Shown: positions 9,112 to 21,684, numbered from the stretch's first letter. The stretch is DNA of 64,000 bases from Arthrobacter sp. P2b (GCF_900168295.1 NZ_FVZL01000006.1:1-64000); one strand, 5' to 3'. A program made the numbers and translations. The notes: a model not told the origin generated them from the letters alone.

Positions 9112-10221
9112 GTGAAACGTCGAGACAAGAAGATAACACAGCCAAGAATTACATCCCCGCTGGGCCTCTGCGGCATCGCCGTTTTGGCAACTGTCTTGAC
9201 CACAACAGCATGCACGGCACCACCGCCCGCCGTCAGCGATGATGCGCTAAGGGGCAGCCTGGTGGGCGTCGGGAACGGCTCAATGAGTGCGCTCGTCGCT
9301 GCATGGCAGGAAGGCTGGAGGGGGCCGAACCCAGCAGTATCCGTGGCTTTCTCCCCCGACGGGGGCACAACCGGGATAGACGCCTTGGCACGGGAACAGA
9401 CGCACTTCGCTACGTCGACGATGCCAGGATCTGTGGAGCTGCCAGCTTCCAGCGGACAACTCTGCGGCCCGTCCGGACCACTCATCCTTCCGGCGGCCGT
9501 GCTCCCGGTCGGCGTAGCTTACAACCTCCCCGGAATCCGGAACGTAAAACTCAACGCGGGCATCCTGTCCGGCATCCTGCTTAGGGAGATCACCCGTTGG
9601 AATGACCCGCGGATCGCCCAGGAGAATCCGGGGCTGGATCTGCCCGACATCGAAATTACACCTTTGCTGTCTGACGATGACCAGGACGTCACGGAGGCCG
9701 TGACCGAGTACCTGTCAAAAGAGGCAGGCAGCGAATGGGGCTTCGGGATTTCTGCCGAGTGGCCTGAATCAGTGGATGTAAAAGTGGACACGAAGCCGAT
9801 CGCAATCGCGTCAGACCTCGACGATACAGTGGGCGGGCTGGCAGTCTTTGAACGTGGCATCATCGGGTCGCGCTTTTCGACCGCCTCGTTGCAATTCGAT
9901 GGAACGTACCAGTCATTCTCGCCGGACTCAGTCCTCGCCGCCATCGAAGCAGGAAATACGGCCAGTACGGCACCTGGCGCCCTCGAGCAGGAACTCGACG
10001 GCAAGGCTGGATACGCATTGGCTGTGAAGGAATACGTGGTGTTGTGCCGGGAGTACCCGCACGTGGAAATCGCGAAGCTTGTCAGCTCCTGGGGGGAAGC
10101 AATCTTCAGTGAGACTGGTCAGCGAAACGCCAACATTTTCGCCAGCGCTTTGCCACCAAACAGTAAAACGTCGGATCAAGCCAAAAAGCTGATTGCCGCA
10201 ATCGTGGAGGGAACTGAGTGA
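9112..10221 (+). CDS. PstS-like substrate-binding lipoprotein
   Basis: A 369-residue secreted lipoprotein. An N-terminal hydrophobic segment (about 17-33) ends in TTAC, giving a lipid-modified Cys34. The mature part follows the PstS-type periplasmic-binding fold: LVGVGNGSMSALVAAW, FSPDGGTTGIDAL, PAAVLPVGVAYNLPG, and LSGILLREITRWNDPRI, the classic PstS segment. It starts at GTG. No pstC, pstA or pstB lies nearby. Its stop overlaps the GTG of the DUF2142 gene (GTGA), so the partner is a polysaccharide membrane protein rather than an importer. Phosphate or phosphorylated-glycan binding is an inference. Confidence 0.8.
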   Translation: MKRRDKKITQPRITSPLGLCGIAVLATVLTTTACTAPPPAVSDDALRGSLVGVGNGSMSALVAAWQEGWRGPNPAVSVAFSPDGGTTGIDALAREQTHFATSTMPGSVELPASSGQLCGPSGPLILPAAVLPVGVAYNLPGIRNVKLNAGILSGILLREITRWNDPRIAQENPGLDLPDIEITPLLSDDDQDVTEAVTEYLSKEAGSEWGFGISAEWPESVDVKVDTKPIAIASDLDDTVGGLAVFERGIIGSRFSTASLQFDGTYQSFSPDSVLAAIEAGNTASTAPGALEQELDGKAGYALAVKEYVVLCREYPHVEIAKLVSSWGEAIFSETGQRNANIFASALPPNSKTSDQAKKLIAAIVEGTE

Positions 10222-11924
10222 GCGGATTGACGCACCCCTCGGGCAGTGCACAACGAACAAGTGAGACCACCATCCACCTTCATCAAATGGAAGTCGCCGG
10301 TTCGAAGGCCCAACCTGCATTGAAAAGCGGCCGAAAGCTGTTCTTCCAGCTTTTCGGACTCTTTGCGCTCCTTATTTCCCTGTGGGCTTTGGCCACACCA
10401 CTTATGGCATTCCCGGACGAGCCGGCCCACACGATTAAGGCCGCTGCAGTAGTAAGGGGTCAGATAACTGTCCAGGAGGGATCGTCCTTCGGACACGGGG
10501 TCCATGTGAAGGTGCCGGCGTACATCGCCAATCTCGATGCCCAGAGATGCTACAAATTCCGGCCGGACACGTCAGCGGGATGCGCACCGCCCATCCCCGC
10601 AAGCGATACGTACGAGACTATCGGCGTCACGACAGCTGGAACTTACAATCCCATGTACTACTGGATTGTTGGGCTGCCAAGCCTGTGGCTCAGTGGAGCT
10701 CCCGCCCTCTACACGATGCGCATCGTCAGCTCAGTCCTTACAGCAGTTTTCCTGGCGGCCGGGTTCACTGCCCTGTCAAGATTCCTCCGGCCACAGATAC
10801 CCGTCGTCCTGGCCAGCGTCAGCATGACGCCCATGGTCCTGTTCCTGGGGTCTGGAATCAATCCGAACTCCCTCGAAGTTGCAGCGACAATGGCAGCCTT
10901 TTGTGGCTTCATTGTCCTTTTGGACAATGCCCACAGGCCACAGGCCATCAAGCCTGCGGTCATGACGGTCGTGGCAGCGTCAGCGATCCTCGCCAATACC
11001 CGTCAGGTGTCGCTGGTATGGCTGTTGTGCGCTCTCATTGTCGGGCTGTCCTTCTACCAGCGCCGGTCGATCATCACGGCCTTCCAAAACAAGTACGTCC
11101 TCCTTGCGGTTGCGGCGACGGTTCCGGGGGTCCTGCTCGGCATCACATGGATTCTGCTGATGCTTAACGCCCCGGCTTCGGCTGGCGTTGCGCCTATTGG
11201 GATCATCAACCCCCTTCCCGGCGTACGTGCCGACCAGGGCTTCGTTACCATGCTGGACAGATTCTTCGGCTTCTTCCCCCAATACGTTGGCGTTATGGGT
11301 TGGCTGGACAGCCGCCTGCCTGATGCTGTCCAGATGTTCTGGAGCTTCCTGATTGTGGTCGCGCTCCTGTTGCCGCTGGCCGTCCGTCCATGGCGCCGCA
11401 CCGCAGGATATTGGATCGCCCTTGCACTCCTGCTGATCGTTCCCGCAGTCCTCCAGGCTCAAGTAGTGGCAACCATGGGATTTATTTGGCAGGGCCGCTA
11501 CAACCTTCCCCTTTTCCTGGTGCTCCTGATCGCCGCCGGGATCGCTGTCAGGCATTTGCGGATCAGCCAAACGGAGCCGGCGAAGTCAGTCGGACGCGTT
11601 GTACTGTTGGCCGGGGTTTTCGCCCACGGGCTGGCCTTTGCATATATTCTGCGGCGCTATGTAGTGGGTATTCGCGAGCTGGCCAACTGGCAGATCATGA
11701 TTACCAATCCCGGGTGGCAGCCGCCCCTCGGGTGGCTGGCGCTGTGCGTGGCTTACGTCGCCTTGGTGGCATTTGCAGCTCACTGCCTCTACGGTTACGT
11801 CTTCCCGGGCTGCGCACTCTTGAAATGGCCGTCTCGGACGTCCTCCACGAAGCGCTGGCCGGTTGCCGTGCCTGCTGAACCATTGCCAGCCAAGACCGCT
11901 GCGGACTCCCACTCCAGGTCGTAA
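10218..11924 (+). CDS. DUF2142 family polytopic membrane protein
   Basis: A 568-residue protein with a cytoplasmic N-terminus, one helix near 41-63, then PDEPAHTIKA, the acidic loop motif of DUF2142, and about ten further helices. DUF2142 proteins are GT-C-like membrane proteins found in cell-wall and capsular polysaccharide clusters; the acidic loop may be catalytic. The GTG start overlaps the stop of the PstS-like gene, suggesting coupled synthesis. An ATG at 10287 (MEVAGSKAQ) is an alternative start. Acceptor and sugar are unknown. Confidence 0.8.
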   Translation: MSGLTHPSGSAQRTSETTIHLHQMEVAGSKAQPALKSGRKLFFQLFGLFALLISLWALATPLMAFPDEPAHTIKAAAVVRGQITVQEGSSFGHGVHVKVPAYIANLDAQRCYKFRPDTSAGCAPPIPASDTYETIGVTTAGTYNPMYYWIVGLPSLWLSGAPALYTMRIVSSVLTAVFLAAGFTALSRFLRPQIPVVLASVSMTPMVLFLGSGINPNSLEVAATMAAFCGFIVLLDNAHRPQAIKPAVMTVVAASAILANTRQVSLVWLLCALIVGLSFYQRRSIITAFQNKYVLLAVAATVPGVLLGITWILLMLNAPASAGVAPIGIINPLPGVRADQGFVTMLDRFFGFFPQYVGVMGWLDSRLPDAVQMFWSFLIVVALLLPLAVRPWRRTAGYWIALALLLIVPAVLQAQVVATMGFIWQGRYNLPLFLVLLIAAGIAVRHLRISQTEPAKSVGRVVLLAGVFAHGLAFAYILRRYVVGIRELANWQIMITNPGWQPPLGWLALCVAYVALVAFAAHCLYGYVFPGCALLKWPSRTSSTKRWPVAVPAEPLPAKTAADSHSRS

Positions 11925-11938
11925 AAGTTTCCCGCCGG

Positions 11939-11977
11939 CCCCAGCTGCACGTCTCGCAGGAGGCGCTGCAGTTGGGG
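11939..11977. terminator. Stem-loop between convergent genes
   Basis: Inverted repeat CCCCAGCTGCA / TGCAGTTGGGG, 11 pairs including one G-U, with a 17-base loop. It fills the gap between the DUF2142 gene and the convergent wzt. There is no clear U-tract, so terminator function is a guess from position and stem strength. Confidence 0.4.
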
Positions 11978-11979
11978 CA

Positions 11980-12732
11980 TCAGGCCGTCGCGGTGCGCGC
12001 CCTGAGTTCCGAGACGACTTCGTGGACCTCGCCGTCCATGATGACTTCGCCGTGTTCAAGGAGGATTCCCCGCTCACAGACGGTGGAAACCAGGTCAAGG
12101 TCGTGGCTGACTACAAAGAGGGTCTTACCCTTGTCGGACAATTCCTTGATCTTGGCGATGCATTTCCGCTGGAATGGCTCATCGCCCACAGCCAGGATCT
12201 CATCTATGAGGAACACTTCCGGGTCAGTGTGTACGGCGATGGAGAATGCGAGCCGGAGATACATACCGGACGAGTAGAACTTGACTTCAGTGTCGATGAA
12301 TTCACCAATCTCAGAGAATTCAACGATGGAATCGAACATCTCGTCGATCTGGCTCTCGCTCATGCCCAAGATCGCGCCATTAAGGTACACGTTGTCCCGG
12401 CCACTGAGGTCATGGTGGAAGCCCGCTCCCACCTCAATAAGTCCGGCGACTCGCCCGCGCGTGTGAACTGTCCCGCCGTCGGGCTGGAGAACGCCCGAGA
12501 TGAGCTTGAGGAGCGTCGACTTTCCGCTGCCGTTGAGCCCTAGCAGGGCAACTGTTTCACCCTGCTGAACATCGAGGGACACGTCAGTCAGTGCCATGAA
12601 TTTCTTGGACAGGTCACCCTTCCGTCCCTTGACCAGCCAGACGACAGCCTCTTTCATTGACCGGGTGTGCCGTAGGACGAACTGCTTCCGCAGTTTTTTG
12701 CAGCTGATGGCGACATCGCCTCGTGCAGTCAC
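11980..12732 (-). CDS. wzt: Polysaccharide ABC exporter, ATP-binding protein
   Basis: A 250-residue ABC ATPase of the Wzt/RfbE/TagH class. It has Walker A LLGLNGSGKST, the glycan-exporter region TRGRVAGLIEVGAGFHHDLSGRDN, the signature YSSGMYLRLAFS and Walker B VFLIDEIL. It ends soon after the nucleotide-binding domain, so it lacks the carbohydrate-binding tail of O9a-type Wzt. The start is the GTG at 12732: AGGAG sits 8 bases upstream, and the codon begins one base after the wzm stop. A further-upstream ATG at 12750 would run into wzm and has no better ribosome site. It powers glycan export with the permease encoded just upstream. Confidence 0.92.
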   Translation of the reverse strand: MTARGDVAISCKKLRKQFVLRHTRSMKEAVVWLVKGRKGDLSKKFMALTDVSLDVQQGETVALLGLNGSGKSTLLKLISGVLQPDGGTVHTRGRVAGLIEVGAGFHHDLSGRDNVYLNGAILGMSESQIDEMFDSIVEFSEIGEFIDTEVKFYSSGMYLRLAFSIAVHTDPEVFLIDEILAVGDEPFQRKCIAKIKELSDKGKTLFVVSHDLDLVSTVCERGILLEHGEVIMDGEVHEVVSELRARTATA

Positions 12733-12733
12733 G

Positions 12734-13603
12734 TTAAAGCTCCTGTGCAAAATGGACGGCCGAGCGGCGGAAGGCCAGCTGGCCCACGAACAACACAGCG
12801 ATGGAAATAAGGTAGGCGACCGGAAGCCATACGGTCATGAGGTCTGGCGGCATCGATGCAAGTCCCACCTGGTCCTCCTTCAAGGTGGGGAACCAGAATG
12901 CCCAGTGGAAAATTTCGACGGCCACAGTCATGGGGTTGAGCTGGTAAACCCAGTACCACGAGCCCATGACGTCCTGCACCATCGTCCAGACGTAGAGCAC
13001 CGGGGACGCCCATGTAACCACCATGAGGATCATATCGACGATATTTTCCGAATCACGGAAGTACACATTGGCGGCGCTGAACAGAAGGCCAAGCCCTGTA
13101 GCAAGGACGGAAACCAATATGAAGGCCAGGATGGCGGCGGCGAGCTGGAGGAGGGACGGGGTCCATCCCGCAATGAGGCAAGCACCCATCAGCACTACCA
13201 GCTGAGGCAGGAAATGCGCCGCCGAAACCCACACCGTCGCAACCGGGAAGAGTTCACGGGGCAAGTAAATTTTCCGGATAAGGTCGCGGTTGTCGACGAT
13301 GGATCTTGTGGCGTTACCCAACGATTCCGTGAAGAAGTTCACCAGGACAATGCCCGCAAACAGATAGATAGCGTAGTTGGGAGTCCCCCGCTGAAGGTTG
13401 AGGAAGATCCCCAAGGCCACGAAATATATCAGGAACTGCATCAGTGGCTTGACGTAAGACCACAGCAGTCCCAAGACCGAGCCGCGGTACCGCACCTTGA
13501 TCTCTTTACGCACCAACAGCTTGAGCAGGAAGCGGTGGTCGTAAACGTCAAGCAGGCCGCGCCCCTGGCCAGGGCGAATCATATCGTTTGTGGTGCCGGC
13601 CAT
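12734..13603 (-). CDS. wzm: Polysaccharide ABC exporter, permease
   Basis: A 289-residue ABC-2 type permease with about six membrane helices. It has the N-terminal LLVRKEIKVRYRGSVLGLLWSYVKP motif of the Wzm/TagG/RfbD family and helices through GIFLNLQRGT, NFFTESLGNATRSIV and ILMVVTWASPVLY. It pairs with wzt (1-base gap) and is followed upstream by glfT2 and glf, with adjacent coordinates 13603/13604. The gene order glf-glfT2-wzm-wzt matches a galactan synthesis and export unit, comparable to the mycobacterial Rv3781/Rv3783 exporter of lipid-linked galactan. Confidence 0.92.
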   Translation of the reverse strand: MAGTTNDMIRPGQGRGLLDVYDHRFLLKLLVRKEIKVRYRGSVLGLLWSYVKPLMQFLIYFVALGIFLNLQRGTPNYAIYLFAGIVLVNFFTESLGNATRSIVDNRDLIRKIYLPRELFPVATVWVSAAHFLPQLVVLMGACLIAGWTPSLLQLAAAILAFILVSVLATGLGLLFSAANVYFRDSENIVDMILMVVTWASPVLYVWTMVQDVMGSWYWVYQLNPMTVAVEIFHWAFWFPTLKEDQVGLASMPPDLMTVWLPVAYLISIAVLFVGQLAFRRSAVHFAQEL

Positions 13604-16854
<3,251 letters not shown>

Positions 16855-17033
16855 TCAGGGCTTCGGGCTACAACCCCTGGAGCAAGGCCTGAGCCTCCTG
16901 GAGTGACCGGCCCCTCCGACGGCAGGAGAAGGCGGATCTACTTCTGGAAGTTGTCCACATAGCAGATGGTGCACCGGCCGGGACCCGCTACCGCTGTCTA
17001 GCGTGGGTTCAAAGGCACAAAGGATATCCACCC

Positions 17034-20000
17034 ATGACATTGCACTGCACCCTGCTCGGCGGTCCCGAGTCGCGCCTGGCCGGGCAGCGTCTTGAGTTGT
17101 CCATCGACGCCGCCGACGGTACGGCGGGGGCCCACATCCGGGACCAGCTCGCGAGGATGTTTGGCACAGGGACCGTAACGGTCGACGGCGACGACCTGCG
17201 ATCCGTACGCGTCGGCACCTTGCCGCTGGTTAACGGCGCCGTCCTCATCGACGGCGGCGGAGCACCAGTCAGCAGGAAGGAACGGCGCCGGCCCGCCGGC
17301 GAGCCGGCTCCACTCGCCCTTGCCGTTCACAGCGGCGCGGGCGCGGGAACAGTGGTACCCCTGCGGCGCGGGACCTACACCATCGGCAGGAGCAACACCC
17401 GGATAGTCATCGCGGACGCAGAGTTGTCCCGACAGCACGCCCGCCTTGTAGTCACCGAAACGGACATCATCCTCGAAGACCTGGACAGTGCGAATGGCAC
17501 CTACGTGGATGGCGAAAGAACCCGGGCCGCCGCCCTCTCCACCGGTTCAACCGTCCGCTGTGGAAGCTCAACCATGTCCATCGTGTTTGCCGACATGCCG
17601 GACAAGGCGCTGAGCGACGCCGGGGCCTCCGTGCAGGAGCCTATTCCCGTCAGGGGCCGGGCGGAGTCCGGCAGCCGGGCGGTCCTCATTGCCACCGCAA
17701 TTCTTCCACTGGTCGTCGGTGCAGGACTTGCGGTCTTCACGGGTATGTGGATGTTCCTGGCTTTTGCTGCCGCCTCCACCCTGGCCCTTGTGGTTCCTGT
17801 TGTATCCGGCAGGCGCCAACGGCGGGAGCTGGGCGCTGCAATTAGAGCGGCTGTTGCCAAGGACACGGAACGGCGCCGGGCGGCCGGGCCCTCGCTCGCT
17901 ACGTTGGTGCTGGCCACAGGTGGGATGCACAGCAACGCTTCAACCACTGGCGAAAGGGAAGCCGCAGCGTGGTTGCGCCTTGGCCAGGCGAAGCAGCCCG
18001 CCAATGTAAAGGTGGAGCCGGTCGCTTCCACCCGGGAGATTCGCTCCGCTGAAACCGTACCGGTGGTCTTTGACCTTTCACGCCCCAAATCGGTATTTCA
18101 GGGATCCAGGAGCCTGCTGGACGGGATGATCAGGGCTATCGTCATGCAGCTGGCCGGTTATCCGAGGTGCCGTACCACACGCGTCGTCATTCACGGGCAT
18201 GCAGAGGGCTTCCTGTTGCCCGCACGTTTCCTTCCGTCCGTAACCCTCACAGCATCGGCGGCCGCTTGCCGGCGCGTGCTGGCGGAGGGCTTCAACGCCA
18301 CCGCCCCGCAGGGAGTCCTCCTGATTACTGACGCAGCAGACGGAGGCGTTTCAAGCAGCGCCCTCGCGGATGAAGCGCTGGCGCGCGGGTGGCATATCCT
18401 TGAATTCCTTCCCGAGGGGACCAGGACACAAGGCATTGATGTGGAACTCCGCGAGCGCACATCGATCCTGCGGCGACCGGCCGGCGACGTCGTCTTTGTA
18501 CCCGATCTCGCCCCCGAGGAGGTTTTCAGCACCTTCTGCCGCCGTCTGGCAACCTTGCCTCGGGTGAGGGACGCCGGGGAACACGCTCTGCCATCCACCT
18601 GCACGCTGGATGACATACTGCCGCTCACGGCCGCCCGTACGGCTGCCCGTTGGGCATCGAGCAAGAAGAACGCCGCGCTGTCGGCTCCCCTTGGACTCGG
18701 TGCGGGCGGGGCCAAAGTTGTGGATCTTCACACCGACGGCCCCCATTTGCTGATAGCAGGCACCACCGGCTCCGGAAAGTCGGAGTTGCTCCGCAGCCTT
18801 ACCCTGGCGCTGGCTCTGAGCCATCCGCCCGACCGGATAAATTTCCTTTTCGTTGACTTCAAAGGCGGCTCGGGGCTTGGTCCCCTGGCCGGGCTGGTCC
18901 ACTGCGTGGGGCTGCTGACCGACCTGGCCCGCTACGAACTGGAGCGCACACTCATCTCGCTCCGCGCTGAAATCAGGCGTCGTGAAGAAGCCTTGGCAGC
19001 GGCAGGAGTGCCTGACATCGGCGCGTATCGGTCCAATCCTGCCTCGGAGCCCGTCGCCATCCCCCACCTGATTATCGTCATCGACGAATTCCGGATGCTG
19101 GTTGATGACGCACCGGAAGTACTCCGTGAACTGATGCGCATTGCCTCCATCGGCCGCTCCCTTGGGATTCACCTCGTCATGGCTACCCAGCGGCCGCAGG
19201 GCGCATTGACTGCGGACATCAGGGCCAATGTCACCTCCAGCATTGCCCTGCGGGTGCAGTCCGACATGGAGTCTGTTGACATCATCGGGTCCAAGGACGC
19301 CTCAGCGATCCGTGTTGACACTCCTGGACGGGCTTACCTCGCCAGGGGCACGGAACCAGTCCAGGAATTCCAGGCAGCAACCACGGGACCGCTGCATGCC
19401 CGCACCAGGCAGGATAACTCCGTCACCGTGCGGCTTGCCACGGATTACCTTCTGTCCGACCCTCCTGCCGACGCGGTGGCAGAAGCCCCGACGCCCGCGC
19501 AAGCGGCAGCACCGTTGGTCAATTTGGTGCGTGAACTTTGGGACGGCATGGGAGGAGCACCGCCGCGGGTGCCCGTTGCGGCTCCCCTGCCGGAAGACAT
19601 AGAGGAACCCGCGTGGAACAGCGCCAATGCTGCCGCGTCCATGACCTCTGGCGGGACCTGGTCAATCAGGCTTGGGCTGGTGGACCTTCCGGACAGCCAA
19701 AGGCTGCAGTCGCTTGAATGGGAACCGGCCAAGAGCAGCCACTTGGCCCTGATCGGCGCACCCGGGTGTGGCGCCAACGAAGCCTTGGACGCAGCCGTTC
19801 GCGGTCTGCTTCGCCATCCACAGGAGGCGCACTTGTACTTCCTGGACGGTGCTGGAAGTTTCCATTACCTGTCCTCCCACGCCAGAATCGGTGCCCACAC
19901 CGGTGTGCAGGAGCTTCGGCGTGCGGTGCGGGTACTGGAACGCTTGACGGCTGAACTTGCCCGGCGGCTTAACCAGCCGGGCGGGCGCTCTGTGCCGCTG

Positions 20001-21089
20001 ATTGTGGTGATCTCCGGGTGGGGCTCCTGGCTGTCGGCGTTCCGGTCGGGTCCATTGGCATGGGGCGAAGACCTCGTCCAGGACCTTGTCCGCGACGGTG
20101 CCCGGGCCGGGATAACACTCATCATTTCCGGAGACCGGGAGCTTGTCACCGCCAGGTTCAGCGGAGCGATCCCAAACCGGCTTTATTTCCCTGCCGGCTC
20201 CAACCCCGACAGCCGGGCAGCCTGGCCGCGGATGCCTTCCACAGCAGCTGTCAAAGGAAGAGCCGTCGCGTTCGGTCCCGTTGCCGAAGACGGTGCTGCC
20301 GTATGCCAGCTGTACCGCACAGCACCGGACAGTTCCTGGCACAGCGACCTTGCCGGCAGCCCGCAGCAGCAGCTGGTTACGCTTCCTCCCTTTCGGGTGG
20401 AAGCGCTGCCGTCGGTGGTGACGGCTGGCAAAATCCTTTCAATGCTGGCGGACCCGGCTGTTTCCCATGCGCCCGGCTCCGTTCCGTCGGGGCCCCGGCT
20501 TCCGGGCATCCTCATCGGAGTTGGCGGTGACGAGTTGGTTCCCGCTTCTTTCCGCATTCCACCAGGCGGCGTGGTGGCCGTCCTTGGAGGTCCGGGCAGT
20601 GGCAAGACCAACGTCCTGAAAGCGTTGCAGGTTCTAAATCCGGCCCACCGCTGGCTTTACCCCGACGCCGGGGCCGACGCCCTTACATATTGGAAGGGCC
20701 TGCTGCTGCAGGTGCAGGGCAGCCAGCTGCCCAGGGACACAGTGCTCCTGGCCGACAACGCGGACCTTATGTCCCCCGGCGCGATGCAATGCCTGTCCGA
20801 ACTGCAGGCCCTGGGCCAGCCGATGGTCCTGACGGCGAACTACAGTCCGCTGATCCTTCAGCGCGTTCCGCTGATCATGCAGTCCCGCGCTGCCGGAACG
20901 GGTCTGCTGTTGTCCCCGCGGTCCATATCCGACGGGGACGTCTTCGGCGTCCGCTTCGAGGTCGAACCGAATCCATCCCCGGGCAGGGGCGTGCTCATTT
21001 CCGGCGGACGTGCCTGCCCAATCCAAGTGGGATGGGCTGCTGCAGACGACTACAGGGCGGGCGGTGCACTTCCCGTGCGCGAGGCATAA
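17034..21089 (+). CDS. FHA-FtsK/SpoIIIE ATPase, EssC/EccC-like (type VII secretion class)
   Basis: A 1351-residue protein. An N-terminal EssC-like region (1-80) is followed by an FHA domain at about 105-175 (YTIGRSN, ELSRQHARLVV, DLDSANGTYVDG) and two membrane helices at about 216-258. Three tandem ATPase modules follow. Module 1 has IAGTTGSGKSE near 575 and IIVIDEFRML. Module 2 has GAPGCGANEA near 909, where the P-loop lysine is lost. Module 3 has LGGPGSGKTN near 1184. This is the EssC/EccC plan. AAAGGA lies 10 bases before the ATG. No WXG100, EccB, EccD or YukD-like gene is visible around it. It stands alone, divergent from glf. Its 3' end overlaps the next, convergent gene by 40 bases. Confidence 0.88.
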   Translation: MTLHCTLLGGPESRLAGQRLELSIDAADGTAGAHIRDQLARMFGTGTVTVDGDDLRSVRVGTLPLVNGAVLIDGGGAPVSRKERRRPAGEPAPLALAVHSGAGAGTVVPLRRGTYTIGRSNTRIVIADAELSRQHARLVVTETDIILEDLDSANGTYVDGERTRAAALSTGSTVRCGSSTMSIVFADMPDKALSDAGASVQEPIPVRGRAESGSRAVLIATAILPLVVGAGLAVFTGMWMFLAFAAASTLALVVPVVSGRRQRRELGAAIRAAVAKDTERRRAAGPSLATLVLATGGMHSNASTTGEREAAAWLRLGQAKQPANVKVEPVASTREIRSAETVPVVFDLSRPKSVFQGSRSLLDGMIRAIVMQLAGYPRCRTTRVVIHGHAEGFLLPARFLPSVTLTASAAACRRVLAEGFNATAPQGVLLITDAADGGVSSSALADEALARGWHILEFLPEGTRTQGIDVELRERTSILRRPAGDVVFVPDLAPEEVFSTFCRRLATLPRVRDAGEHALPSTCTLDDILPLTAARTAARWASSKKNAALSAPLGLGAGGAKVVDLHTDGPHLLIAGTTGSGKSELLRSLTLALALSHPPDRINFLFVDFKGGSGLGPLAGLVHCVGLLTDLARYELERTLISLRAEIRRREEALAAAGVPDIGAYRSNPASEPVAIPHLIIVIDEFRMLVDDAPEVLRELMRIASIGRSLGIHLVMATQRPQGALTADIRANVTSSIALRVQSDMESVDIIGSKDASAIRVDTPGRAYLARGTEPVQEFQAATTGPLHARTRQDNSVTVRLATDYLLSDPPADAVAEAPTPAQAAAPLVNLVRELWDGMGGAPPRVPVAAPLPEDIEEPAWNSANAAASMTSGGTWSIRLGLVDLPDSQRLQSLEWEPAKSSHLALIGAPGCGANEALDAAVRGLLRHPQEAHLYFLDGAGSFHYLSSHARIGAHTGVQELRRAVRVLERLTAELARRLNQPGGRSVPLIVVISGWGSWLSAFRSGPLAWGEDLVQDLVRDGARAGITLIISGDRELVTARFSGAIPNRLYFPAGSNPDSRAAWPRMPSTAAVKGRAVAFGPVAEDGAAVCQLYRTAPDSSWHSDLAGSPQQQLVTLPPFRVEALPSVVTAGKILSMLADPAVSHAPGSVPSGPRLPGILIGVGGDELVPASFRIPPGGVVAVLGGPGSGKTNVLKALQVLNPAHRWLYPDAGADALTYWKGLLLQVQGSQLPRDTVLLADNADLMSPGAMQCLSELQALGQPMVLTANYSPLILQRVPLIMQSRAAGTGLLLSPRSISDGDVFGVRFEVEPNPSPGRGVLISGGRACPIQVGWAAADDYRAGGALPVREA

Positions 21090-21538
21090 CTGATCACCTT
21101 GCTGTGGAACAGGAGCACGATGGCGGCTACCGCGGGCAGCAGCATCGCCAACCCGGCCACCACCAGGCCACCGCTAAGTGTAGGAAATCCGATGGTCAGA
21201 ACGAACAACTGCGCCACGAGGGCGGCGGCCCGGGTCCAGCGGTATCCCCGGTATAAGAAAACAGCCACCGCATACAGCCACGCAGCGAAGGCGAGCAGCA
21301 GCCCCAGCGTAAATACCGCTCCCCAGAACGACAGTACGGGGCTTCCGTTCAGCAGTTGGTAGCCGTACCAGCCGGCGGCCACAAGGAGCGCTGTAGCCTC
21401 CGCGGCGACGATCAGTGCTGTGACTACTGCTGCAGGCGGCGGTGCAACTGGCGCTGCCCCTGCGTTGCGGTCCGGCCCCGGACGCGGCTCTTCCGACGGT
21501 GAAGGGGACGCTGAGGGGTTTACCGGGGGTCTTGACAC
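21050..21538 (-). CDS. Small polytopic membrane protein, function unknown
   Basis: 162 residues: a proline/serine-rich cytoplasmic N-terminus (about 1-38), then four hydrophobic segments (about 39-60, 70-93, 103-120, 122-143) and a short tail. No catalytic motif is visible. It is transcribed toward the EssC-like gene and overlaps its last 40 bases on the other strand, so one transcript would be antisense to the end of the other. I do not recognise a function. Confidence 0.65.
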   Translation of the reverse strand: MSRPPVNPSASPSPSEEPRPGPDRNAGAAPVAPPPAAVVTALIVAAEATALLVAAGWYGYQLLNGSPVLSFWGAVFTLGLLLAFAAWLYAVAVFLYRGYRWTRAAALVAQLFVLTIGFPTLSGGLVVAGLAMLLPAVAAIVLLFHSKVISYASRTGSAPPAL

Positions 21539-21590
21539 ACTGGCACCCTACCGGACATAGTCGGACAGTGGTGAGGGCCAGTGCCGCCAG

Positions 21591-21606
21591 TGTGATGTAT
21601 CGCTCA
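21591..21606 (+). promoter_or_regulatory. CRP-like half-conserved site upstream of whiB1
   Basis: TGTGA-N6-GCTCA. The left arm is a perfect CRP half-site (TGTGA-N6-TCACA); the right arm matches at three of five bases. Mycobacterial whiB1 is known to be CRP-regulated, which is the only reason to list this weak match. Confidence 0.22.
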
Positions 21607-21684
21607 GCGTTACGGGGATATCAAGCGTTATTACCCCTTGTTTACACAGCGTTAACATGACAGGCTTGATTCAGATGACCAACG

